The notes below the pieces were generated by a model. That model saw only the letters and a list, made by a program, of their open reading frames with translations. It ran no database searches and was not told the origin of the DNA. Of a stretch of 24,276 bases of DNA, positions 8,370 to 15,159 are shown piece by piece. Each line of letters begins with the position of its first letter. Position 1 is the stretch's first letter. Source of the stretch: UBA4874 sp002399435 (GTDB taxonomy: Bacteria; Bacillota; Clostridia; Caldicoprobacterales; DTU083). Position numbers and translations under genes: made by a program. The DNA lies in the NCBI GenBank assembly GCA_036823195.1, contig DAISGI010000037.1, positions 1-24,276 on the forward strand. The letters are read 5' to 3'.

Positions 8370-8743
8370 ATCATCTCTCCTTCCTTCTTCGTTTCCGTAA
8401 AACAAATAGTATGATTAGTGGGATGTTACGCCTGGCTAAAAAACGGCGGAACAAAGTCTCATGTCTCCGAAAGTCATTGTAAATCGTTGTCAAAAAGGGA
8501 ACATATGCTAAAAGCATGACAAAAAAAGTAAAGCTCCAAATACTGGATAACTTTTATATTACCATTTCACAGGTTTCATGTCAATGATTTATTTTGAACA
8601 CTACAAACTGCCATGTTTCCATTTTCATGGGATTCCAATGTATTGGGTTGTGCCGGCAGAAGGAAAATAGCCCTTGTATTACATCGGCTGCCGATATAAA
8701 ATAAAAGAGGTTTACAGCAAAAGCAGGAAGGAGAGGCATTGAT
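8370..8743. other. Divergent intergenic region (gltA / galE)
   Basis: This 374-nt AT-rich gap holds the leaders of two divergent genes and no credible ORF. On the gltA side there is an inverted repeat TTGTCA (8487-8492) / TGACAA (8517-8522) enclosing a small hairpin (ATGCT-AAA-AGCAT, 8505-8517), which could be an operator; I could not pick a convincing gltA promoter. On the galE side there are a palindrome CCAATGTATTGG (8635-8646) and the promoter listed separately. Confidence 0.5.
8674..8702 (+). promoter_or_regulatory. Candidate promoter of the galE operon with internal palindrome
   Basis: TTGTAT (8674-8679) and TAAAAT (8697-8702) are 17 bp apart, ~40 bp upstream of galE. The spacer contains a palindrome, ATCGG-CTG-CCGAT (8683-8695), placed where a repressor could occlude RNA polymerase. 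The -35 is only a 4/6 match. Confidence 0.45.
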
Positions 8744-9760
8744 ATGGCAGTATTGGTAACGGGGGGCGCCGGCTATATCGGCAGTCATACTTGTGTACAG
8801 CTTCTGGAAGCAGGTTATCCGGTGGTTGTTGCGGACAACCTGTACAATAGTAAAAAAGAAGCGATTCGCAGGGTGGAACAGATTACCGGGAAGAAAATAA
8901 CGTTTTATGAATCGGATCTCTGCGATCCGGATGCAGTACACAGGATTTTCGAACAGGAAGACATCGATTCCGTAATTCATTTTGCAGGTTACAAAGCGGT
9001 GGGAGAGTCTGTGGCGAAGCCTCTGGCCTACTACCGAAACAATCTTCTGTCCACCATGGCCGTACTGGGGGCCATGAAGGAGTTTCATGTCCGGGATTTT
9101 GTATTCAGCTCTTCCGCAACAGTATATGGGAAACCGCGCACCGTACCGATACGGGAGGATTTCCCCACTTCAGCAACCAATCCCTATGGTCAGACAAAAC
9201 TGATGATCGAAAGAATCCTGACGGATGTTCAGCATGCCAATCCGGAAATGAATATTGCCATTCTCCGGTACTTCAATCCCACAGGAGCTCATGAAAGCGG
9301 ACGGATTGGCGAGGATCCCAATGATATTCCCAACAATCTCGTTCCGTACATTACCCAGGTGGCCATTGGTAAGCTGGAAAAGCTGAAGATATTTGGCGAC
9401 GACTATGAAACTGCGGATGGCACCGGCGTCCGGGATTATATTCATGTTATGGACCTGGCAGACGGGCACATTGCCGCACTGAAAAAGCTGAAGACGAATT
9501 GCGGCCTGGTGGTATACAACCTGGGAACCGGGGTGGGGTATTCCGTGCTGGATGTGCTGCATGCCTTTGAAAAGGTGGTGGGGAAGCCCATCCCCTATGA
9601 GATTACAGGCCGCCGGCCCGGCGATATTGCAGAGTGTTATGCGGATCCCTCCCGGGCAGAAAAAGAGTTGGGGTGGAAAGCCACCTGTTCCCTGGAAAAG
9701 ATGTGCCGGGACAGCTGGAACTGGCAGCAGAAAAATCCGGATGGATATAAGGAGGAATAG
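8744..9760 (+). CDS. galE: UDP-glucose 4-epimerase (possibly also acting on UDP-GlcNAc/GalNAc)
   Basis: Short-chain dehydrogenase-type epimerase of 338 aa, the usual GalE length. It has an NAD-binding Rossmann motif GGAGYIGSHT at the N-terminus, SSSATVYG with the catalytic Ser/Thr, and YGQTK carrying the catalytic Tyr and Lys. YFNPTGAHESGRIGEDP and RDYIHVMDLA are family landmarks. ATG 8744 follows AAGGAG. It is the first gene of a group with a sugar nucleotidyltransferase, an anomeric hexosamine kinase and an esterase. In that setting it may interconvert UDP-GalNAc and UDP-GlcNAc as well as UDP-Gal and UDP-Glc, as the epimerase of the bifidobacterial lnp pathway does (inference). Confidence 0.93.
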   Translation: MAVLVTGGAGYIGSHTCVQLLEAGYPVVVADNLYNSKKEAIRRVEQITGKKITFYESDLCDPDAVHRIFEQEDIDSVIHFAGYKAVGESVAKPLAYYRNNLLSTMAVLGAMKEFHVRDFVFSSSATVYGKPRTVPIREDFPTSATNPYGQTKLMIERILTDVQHANPEMNIAILRYFNPTGAHESGRIGEDPNDIPNNLVPYITQVAIGKLEKLKIFGDDYETADGTGVRDYIHVMDLADGHIAALKKLKTNCGLVVYNLGTGVGYSVLDVLHAFEKVVGKPIPYEITGRRPGDIAECYADPSRAEKELGWKATCSLEKMCRDSWNWQQKNPDGYKEE

Positions 9761-9824
9761 GGGACCGGATTTTGCAGTGAACAGGCAGGCAATTGATTAT
9801 CATTTTTAGGGGGCAAAAGGTAAA

Positions 9825-10808
9825 ATGGATTATCCGAACAAGACCGAGGAAGCTGCAGGGGCGCATCCGGTTACCCTGGTTGTTATGGCTGCCGGCATGG
9901 GAAGCCGATATCATGGATTGAAACAAATTGATCCTGTCGGGAAAAGCGGCGAGATCATCATCGATTTTTCCCTGTATGATGCGTGGAAAGCCGGTTTTCG
10001 AAAAGTGGTTTTCATTATAAATGAAGATATGGAAGCGGATTTCCGGGAGACCGTCGGTGACAAGGTCTCCCGCTTTATGGAGGTACATTACGTTTTTCAG
10101 AGCCTGGAGGATCTGCCGGAAGGATATTGTGTGCCGAAGGGCAGGACAAAGCCATGGGGGACTGCCCATGCCGTACTTTCCTGCCGGCATGTGGTGAACG
10201 GTCCCTTTGCGGTCATCAATGCAGATGATTATTATGGCCGGAAAGCTTTTCAGCTGATCCATGATTATCTGGTTTCCATGGAGGAGACAAAGGACGGGAT
10301 GTATCATTATGCCATGGTCGGCTATACTCTGGAGAATACCATGACGGAGAACGGATTCGTGGCAAGGGGAGTCTGTACCATTGATGAGAACGCCTGTCTT
10401 CAGGATATTCAGGAACGGATCCGGATCGGGAAAAGAAACGGTCTCTCCCAGTATACCGAGGATGGGAAACACTGGATCACCATTCCTGCGGGAAGCATCG
10501 TTTCTATGAATCTATGGGGATTTGGCCCCAGTTTTCTGAGGGAATTGGAATGCAGCTTCCCTGTTTTTATGGATAAAATAATCAGGGAGGATCCGCTGAA
10601 AGGGGAGTTTTTCCTCCCAAGTGCAGTGGATGTTCTGCTGAAGAATGGAAAAGCATCCGTTAAGGTACTGCATACGCCGGACCGGTGGTACGGAGTGACC
10701 TATCGGGAGGACAAGCCTGCATTGATGAAAGCCTTGACCCATATGCAGGAGACGGGAGTTTACCCGGAAAAATTGTGGGAGTGTATTGACGATGAAGGAA
10801 TTAAATAG
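9825..10808 (+). CDS. Sugar-1-phosphate nucleotidyltransferase family protein
   Basis: GT-A fold nucleotidyltransferase of 327 aa. The N-terminal nucleotide-binding motif is VVMAAGMGSRYHGLKQ (GxGxR, residues 19-34), with KPWGTAHAVL for base recognition and the metal-binding NADDYYG near residue 133. ATG 9825 follows AAAAGG. It starts 64 bp after galE and overlaps the next gene by 17 nt, so it is probably cotranslated with the kinase. Working with the kinase next door it would turn a hexosamine 1-phosphate into a UDP- (or other NDP-) sugar. The exact sugar and nucleotide cannot be read from the sequence. It would take the place of LnpC in bifidobacterial-type clusters, though it is not that enzyme's family (inference). 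Confidence 0.8.
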   Translation: MDYPNKTEEAAGAHPVTLVVMAAGMGSRYHGLKQIDPVGKSGEIIIDFSLYDAWKAGFRKVVFIINEDMEADFRETVGDKVSRFMEVHYVFQSLEDLPEGYCVPKGRTKPWGTAHAVLSCRHVVNGPFAVINADDYYGRKAFQLIHDYLVSMEETKDGMYHYAMVGYTLENTMTENGFVARGVCTIDENACLQDIQERIRIGKRNGLSQYTEDGKHWITIPAGSIVSMNLWGFGPSFLRELECSFPVFMDKIIREDPLKGEFFLPSAVDVLLKNGKASVKVLHTPDRWYGVTYREDKPALMKALTHMQETGVYPEKLWECIDDEGIK

Positions 10809-11916
10809 GGAAAGAGTTCGGACAGCCGCAGAGCATTTTCAGTTTGGGGGGGAGTTTTCTGAGGCCCTCTCCTATGGCAGCGGGCATATCAACGATACCT
10901 TCGCAGCCCGGTTCCTGCAGCCGGGCGGCGGGATCCAATCCTATGTCCTGCAGAGGATCAATACGGAGGTTTTTCAGAAACCGCTGGAGCTTATGGAAAA
11001 CATTGTACATGTGACGGACCATATCCGGAATACCGTGACGGAAATGGGAGGGGATCCCCTTCGGGAGACGCTGACCCTCGTTCCTGCCATCGATGGCCGC
11101 TCGGTTTATTGCGACAGGGAAGGGGAGTATTGGAGGGCTTATCTTTTTATCGACGGGACCATCTCCTATGATACGGCGGAAAGTGAACAGGATCTGTACC
11201 AATCCGCCAAAGCCTTCGGTAAATTCCAGCAAATGCTGGCTGACTTTCCGGCGGAAACATTGCATGAGACGATTCCGAACTTTCATAATACGCCGGATCG
11301 GGTTTCCAAATTCAAGGAAGCACTGAACAGGGACCTGCTTGGCCGGGCAAAGTCGGTGCAAAGGGAAATTGATTTTGTGCTCCGTCACGAGGAAGAAACC
11401 CATCGGCTGGTGGATCTGCAGAAAGCAGGCAGGCTTCCGCTGCGGGTCACTCATAATGATACCAAGCTGAACAACGTTCTCATCGATAAAAAAACCGGGG
11501 AAGGGATCTGCATTGTGGATCTGGATACGGTGATGCCGGGGCTTTCCCTTTATGACTATGGAGATTCCATCCGTTTTGGAGCAACTTATGCAGCGGAGGA
11601 CGAGCCGGATCTGGCCAAAGTGAATTTTGATCCCGGATTGTTTGAGGCTTATACGAGAGGATATCTGGAAGTCGCCGGGGGAGTGCTCACGGACTGTGAG
11701 ATTGAAAACCTGCCCATGGGAGCCAGGCTGATGACGCTGGAATGCGGGATCCGTTTTCTGACGGATTATCTTTCCGGGGATACCTATTTCAAGACCAACC
11801 GGAAAGGGCAGAATCTGGACCGCTGCCGCACGCAGTTCAAGCTTGTTTCTGATATGGAAAAGGAATGGAAGACCATGTCGGATATCGTACAGAGGCATTC
11901 GAACCGGCTGGCTTGA
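10792..11916 (+). CDS. N-acetylhexosamine 1-kinase-like phosphotransferase (APH fold)
   Basis: Aminoglycoside-phosphotransferase-fold kinase of 374 aa. The Brenner-type catalytic loop THNDTKLNNVLID (220-232; Asp223 as base) and the metal-binding IVDLDTVMPG (241-250) match NahK/LnpB kinases, which phosphorylate GlcNAc or GalNAc at C1. ATG 10792 is preferred, with GGGAG about 10 bp upstream; a TTG at 10786 is also in frame. It overlaps the nucleotidyltransferase gene, which supports a kinase-then-nucleotidyltransferase pathway. Homoserine- or choline-kinase activity is less likely given DLDTVMPG and the sugar context. No lacto-N-biose phosphorylase is in the window, so the free-sugar source is unknown. 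Confidence 0.82.
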   Translation: MKELNRERVRTAAEHFQFGGEFSEALSYGSGHINDTFAARFLQPGGGIQSYVLQRINTEVFQKPLELMENIVHVTDHIRNTVTEMGGDPLRETLTLVPAIDGRSVYCDREGEYWRAYLFIDGTISYDTAESEQDLYQSAKAFGKFQQMLADFPAETLHETIPNFHNTPDRVSKFKEALNRDLLGRAKSVQREIDFVLRHEEETHRLVDLQKAGRLPLRVTHNDTKLNNVLIDKKTGEGICIVDLDTVMPGLSLYDYGDSIRFGATYAAEDEPDLAKVNFDPGLFEAYTRGYLEVAGGVLTDCEIENLPMGARLMTLECGIRFLTDYLSGDTYFKTNRKGQNLDRCRTQFKLVSDMEKEWKTMSDIVQRHSNRLA

Positions 11917-11992
11917 ACGAAAAGCGGGAAATAATGAAAACCGCAGTCAAAAAAGGGCTGCTGCATGGATGGGGACAGAGAGGTGATGGAAT

Positions 11993-12943
11993 ATGTACGA
12001 TATCAGGGAGAAAACAAGGGACTTGTTTGAGTATCGGCCGCCACTGACCAAAACAGCGGATTTTGATGTCTTTTGGAGGGATACCATTGCCGCTTCGGAG
12101 TCGGTGCCGTTGAATCCGAAGATGGAGAAGTACGGGTATCCCAGTCCTTATGTGTCCGTTTACTCAGTGGAATACAATGGGTTTGATGAGACCAGAATAC
12201 ACGGCTGGTATCTGGTACCCGAATTTGTACCAAAGGAGAATTTGCCCTGCTTGATTCACTATCATGGTTTTTCCGGAAATCGGGGAATGCCTGCGGATTT
12301 CATGCAGTGGATCATGATGGGGGTGGCAGTGCTGTCCGTGGATTGCCGGGATCAGAGCGGCGTTACAGGCAACTGTGCAGACTATTCCGGCGGATATACA
12401 CAAAATGTGGTATGCAAAGGCATATTGGATAAAAATGAGTACTATTACCGCGCGGTCTATATGGACTGCAAAAAGGCAATTGACTTTGCCTGCTCCCGGC
12501 CGGAGATCAATCCGAAGAGGATTGCAATGGAAGGGGGCAGCCAGGGCGGGGCACTGACCATGGCTGTCTGCGCATTGGATTCCCGTCCTGCTCTTGCTCT
12601 GGCAGATGTGCCCAGCAACAGCAATCTGGAGAAAAGAGTGGAAGGGGCACACGGTTCCTTTTCCAGTGTAACGGACTATCTGAAGCTCTATCCGCAGCAT
12701 ACGGAGAAGGCTTTTGAGACGCTCAGCTATTTTGATACCATGAATCTGGCTTCCCGGATCCAGTGCAGGGTACTTGCATCAGTGGGACTACAAGATTCCA
12801 CTTGTCCCGCAAAACTCTATTTTGCGACATACAATCGGATTACAAGCCCGAAGGAAATCCGGATCTATCCCTTTAATGCCCATGACGGCGGCAGGGGAGT
12901 CCAGAACGAAGTGAAACTCAATTATCTTGCAAAATACCTTTGA
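11993..12943 (+). CDS. Acetyl xylan esterase / cephalosporin-C deacetylase family (CE7) hydrolase
   Basis: Alpha/beta hydrolase of 316 aa, the normal CE7 length. The probable triad is Ser183 in GGSQGG (181-186), Asp268 in GLQDSTCP (265-272) and His297 in NAHDGG (295-300). HYHGFSGN (89-96) forms the oxyanion-hole region. Two CE7 signatures differ: the usual RGQ is RDQ (119-121) and the usual HE after the catalytic His is HD. ATG 11993 is preceded by AGAGAGGTGATGG. No signal peptide, so it acts in the cytosol on small imported substrates. It lies 76 bp after the hexosamine kinase and probably removes O-acetyl groups from sugars used by the same operon (inference). Confidence 0.85.
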   Translation: MYDIREKTRDLFEYRPPLTKTADFDVFWRDTIAASESVPLNPKMEKYGYPSPYVSVYSVEYNGFDETRIHGWYLVPEFVPKENLPCLIHYHGFSGNRGMPADFMQWIMMGVAVLSVDCRDQSGVTGNCADYSGGYTQNVVCKGILDKNEYYYRAVYMDCKKAIDFACSRPEINPKRIAMEGGSQGGALTMAVCALDSRPALALADVPSNSNLEKRVEGAHGSFSSVTDYLKLYPQHTEKAFETLSYFDTMNLASRIQCRVLASVGLQDSTCPAKLYFATYNRITSPKEIRIYPFNAHDGGRGVQNEVKLNYLAKYL

Positions 12944-12960
12944 TATACTTTGATATACTT

Positions 12961-12986
12961 TTTCTGTTAATAACAGTAAAGTGATG
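12961..12986 (+). repeat. Left copy of 26-bp direct repeat flanking the AT-rich ABC gene
   Basis: This copy matches 14725-14750 at 24 of 26 positions; the last 16 bases (TAACAGTAAAGTGATG) are identical. It includes a small palindrome CTGTTA/TAACAG. The repeat lies just after the esterase stop and two exact 10-bp units TGATATACTT (12941-12960). Confidence 0.85.
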
Positions 12987-13034
12987 GGATGGTTACGATT
13001 GCAGCCTTTAAGACAAGGGTATGAGGAGAGTTTT

Positions 13035-14642
13035 GTGAAGGGAGATATTTTTGTTAAAATGCGCATGTACCGGTTTCGATTTAAGCATTTTCTGATTGTT
13101 CTGGCCTTGTTTTTGGACTCCATATTGTCATTGGCCTTTGCCTACACTCTATCCTACCTGATAGATAATATCCTGCTGGATAACAATATGGGTCTCTTTC
13201 CCTATTGGATCGTCGGTACGGTGATTGTCACTGTTTTGTGCTGTTTGTCCAATATTTTTATCAACCGTTTTCTGCCCCTGAAGGAACTGCTAAAAGCCTC
13301 GATAGCAATATCCAGAGATTCACTATTGGATCTCCTTCATCTCAATTACAAGAACTATAGCAAAAATGACAAAGGCTATTATTACAATGTGGTAACCAAT
13401 AGCTCGTTTACTTATGCCGAGATAACCATTAATCTGTATACCTGGTGGACCGCAAATATTATCATAGTCCTGGCGGTCATAGGAGTGATTTTCTACATCA
13501 ATCCAATCATAGGCGGTTTGTTCGCTTTATATGTCCCAATCACGGCACTCGCTTCTATCAAGCCCAGTAAAATCAGTAGTGACTATAATAAAAGGGGACT
13601 TCCGACGCAGGATGTGTACCTGAATGAAACGAGGCGCATCATAGAATCCAAGCGGGAGATAAACATCAGTAAAACGGAGAAGTATTTTTATTCCCGATAT
13701 AAAAAGAGTTCAGGTGCCTTTTTGAATTTTATTACTAAATATCGGTTTTATGAGATTCTGTCTACAGAGATACCGATTGTTATCAATAAATTCTACAGTA
13801 TTTTAATTCTGTCGGCTTCCGCGATTCTTTGCTTTCATGGGAAAATGAGTGTAGGATCAATGCTGTTTATGTATCAGGTGCTCAACTATGTGTCCAATCC
13901 CATTGCCGCTATATTTGAAACGCCCATAAGAAAGAAGGCCAATAGCGTTAATATCAAGCGTGTGGAGGACATTAATGACCAGGCGAAAGAACTATCCGGC
14001 TTTGAGAATTTGCGAAATACAGATGATCTGGTTGATGCAACGTCCTTTTCCTTGTACCGGGATGATCAGGAGAGAGACCTATTGTTTAGCACGGATAAAC
14101 TATATATTAAAAACAACAGCTTTACCGTTGTCAAAGGGGCGAATGGAAGCGGGAAGTCCATGCTGATAAACTATCTGACCGGTAATATTCCTCCTGATTT
14201 TGGAACCGGAAATATAAGAATTTCCCGAAGCATAGACAATAGTTCATTTTTAACCTATCCGACTTTGATAGTGGAAGGCAGCTTTGAGGACAACATGCTG
14301 GGGATTACACCGGATCCTGATATAGCGCGGATTCTGTCAATTGATTTTGAGGATAAGTTTATAAAATGCAATCCAATCAACCTAAGTTATGGTCAGCAGC
14401 AAAAGCTGAACTTATTAAGGGTCCTGTCGTCACCCTTTGATTACTTATTCTTGGATGAGCCCATGACGAATTTAGATGAGGAAACGCAGCACAGGCTCTT
14501 TGAGTATCTGGTTGGCCTGAAAGGAAGCAAAACCATCGTTATCATTACCCATGACAATGTTTTTGATGCCGTGGCAGACGATATTATCACGATTTCAAAC
14601 TACTCAATTGCGACGGGTCAGGGATCCGAAACCGTGGTATAG
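13035..14642 (+). CDS. ABC transporter, fused membrane and ATPase domains (exporter-type half-transporter)
   Basis: Predicted exporter half-transporter of 535 aa; would work as a dimer. About six hydrophobic segments (near 18-45, 57-78, 138-158, 160-178, 247-266, 272-292) precede a nucleotide-binding domain. That domain has Walker A GANGSGKS (368-375), a non-canonical signature LSYGQQQK (450-457), Walker B YLFLDEP (470-476) and His506. The expected Q-loop Gln seems replaced (LTYPTLIVEG, 406-415). I chose GTG 13035 because GAGGAG (13023-13028) is 6 bp upstream; GTG 12981 and ATG 13059 are in frame but have worse sites. The gene is AT-rich (a sampled 60 bases is ~33% GC) beside GC-richer neighbours, and is bordered by direct repeats, which suggests acquisition. 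Cargo is unknown; peptide/bacteriocin exporters are the nearest type by motif. Confidence 0.75.
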   Translation: MKGDIFVKMRMYRFRFKHFLIVLALFLDSILSLAFAYTLSYLIDNILLDNNMGLFPYWIVGTVIVTVLCCLSNIFINRFLPLKELLKASIAISRDSLLDLLHLNYKNYSKNDKGYYYNVVTNSSFTYAEITINLYTWWTANIIIVLAVIGVIFYINPIIGGLFALYVPITALASIKPSKISSDYNKRGLPTQDVYLNETRRIIESKREINISKTEKYFYSRYKKSSGAFLNFITKYRFYEILSTEIPIVINKFYSILILSASAILCFHGKMSVGSMLFMYQVLNYVSNPIAAIFETPIRKKANSVNIKRVEDINDQAKELSGFENLRNTDDLVDATSFSLYRDDQERDLLFSTDKLYIKNNSFTVVKGANGSGKSMLINYLTGNIPPDFGTGNIRISRSIDNSSFLTYPTLIVEGSFEDNMLGITPDPDIARILSIDFEDKFIKCNPINLSYGQQQKLNLLRVLSSPFDYLFLDEPMTNLDEETQHRLFEYLVGLKGSKTIVIITHDNVFDAVADDIITISNYSIATGQGSETVV

Positions 14643-14703
14643 TCAGTTAGTGTATCATTTTTGTGGGCTGATCGTATTTTCTGTCCAATCTGAGGGTCAA
14701 AGA

Positions 14704-14717
14704 CAGCATTTAAGACA
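14704..14717 (+). repeat. Second short repeat shared by both flanks of the ABC gene
   Basis: CAGCATTTAAGACA here matches CAGCCTTTAAGACA at 13002-13015 at 13 of 14 positions. On the left flank this block follows the 26-bp repeat; on the right flank it precedes it, so the order is swapped. Confidence 0.7.
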
Positions 14718-14724
14718 GTTACTT

Positions 14725-14750
14725 TCTCTGTTTATAACAGTAAAGTGATG
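14725..14750 (+). repeat. Right copy of 26-bp direct repeat flanking the ABC gene
   Basis: Right-hand partner of 12961-12986 in the same orientation, 24/26 identical. Just upstream, ACAGTTACT (14715-14723) and ACAGTAAAG (14737-14745) start 22 bp apart. That spacing resembles LytTR-type regulator sites, so the repeat could be an operator rather than a mobile-element scar. Confidence 0.85.
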
Positions 14751-14789
14751 TGGTGATAAAATTTATTTTTCAAAATTGATGAAAACCTA

Positions 14790-14818
14790 TTGCTTAAAAA
14801 AATGTATCATGTTATAAT
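14790..14818 (+). promoter_or_regulatory. Promoter upstream of the opp operon
   Basis: TTGCTT (14790-14795) and a perfect TATAAT (14813-14818) are 17 bp apart. Transcription would start near 14825, giving a leader of about 335 nt before the oppA start codon. Confidence 0.75.
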
Positions 14819-14833
14819 CATTGAAATTAGTTC

Positions 14834-14902
14834 ACCACACGGTTTGACCATGTGGTCTACCTGTAAAGTGCAGTTTCGGTTTTTTGTACTTTCACTTTAC
14901 AG
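14834..14902 (+). promoter_or_regulatory. Structured leader: two consecutive hairpins
   Basis: Hairpin one pairs 14834-14842 with 14848-14856 (ACCACA..GG / CC..TGTGGT, one C-A mismatch). Hairpin two pairs CTGTAAAGTG (14861-14870) with CACTTTACAG (14893-14902), a perfect 10-bp stem with a 22-base T-rich loop. No known riboswitch class was recognised. Arms of hairpin two share GTAAAGTG with the direct repeats at 12961-12986 and 14725-14750, so it may instead be a protein-binding inverted repeat. Confidence 0.5.
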
Positions 14903-14942
14903 AAAAGTCATATTATATAGATAAGTATAATATATATAATCA

Positions 14943-15066
14943 AATTACGGTTCTTTCCCCGGATGGGCCACAGGACGGTATAGGCGAACAGGCAAAAGTA
15001 ATCACGCAGGACAGGGAAATTTTGGAGACGCAGGTTCCGGATCGGATTGTTTCAAAGCAAGGATAG
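14943..15066 (+). pseudogene. Possible 3' remnant of a disrupted gene
   Basis: An open stretch ends at TAG 15066 and reads as ordinary protein for ~40 residues, with base composition closer to the host than the AT-rich DNA before it. It has no start codon with a ribosome site; the frame opens at a weak TTG (14884) in AT-rich sequence. The string QDREILETQVPD resembles the C-terminal end of Rieske-type oxygenase alpha subunits (pattern D-K/R-x-I-x-E-x-Q-x-P), but this rests on a dozen residues. It could equally be non-coding leader RNA. Confidence 0.25.
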
Positions 15067-15074
15067 GTGTTTTT

Positions 15075-15098
15075 AGGCAATGCAATCCTGCATTGCCT
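15075..15098 (+). repeat. Perfect hairpin upstream of oppA
   Basis: AGGCAATGCA (15075-15084) pairs with TGCATTGCCT (15089-15098) around a four-base loop. There is no T-run after it, so it is not a standard intrinsic terminator for the plus strand. A second small hairpin (15118-15139, one bulge) lies immediately before the oppA ribosome site. Confidence 0.6.
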
Positions 15099-15159
15099 TA
15101 ACAATATATAAAGAAAAGCATTCGGAAATACCGAAATGCGGATAAGGGAGGAATATATT

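Larger units (their letters stand above)
14643..15159 (+). other. Long intergenic region before the peptide transporter
   Basis: These 517 nt contain, in order, the right flank repeats of the ABC gene, a strong promoter (14790-14818), two hairpins in the leader, an AT-rich stretch with several TATAAT-like strings (14911-14940), a GC-richer possible gene remnant (14943-15066), and two hairpins (15075-15098; 15118-15139) just before oppA. No complete gene is supported. Confidence 0.6.

Noticed and set aside
12944..14760. Insertion sequence or transposon
   Set aside because: No transposase or integrase gene and no inverted terminal repeats; only direct repeats flank the ABC gene.
14945..15066. 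Glycine riboswitch in the oppA leader (CAGGCAAAAG ... TTTTGGAGA)
   Set aside because: Two strings resemble glycine aptamer parts, but the CCGAAGG-type core and the pairing P1 and P3 helices could not be drawn, and the downstream gene is a peptide-binding protein. A covariance search would settle it.
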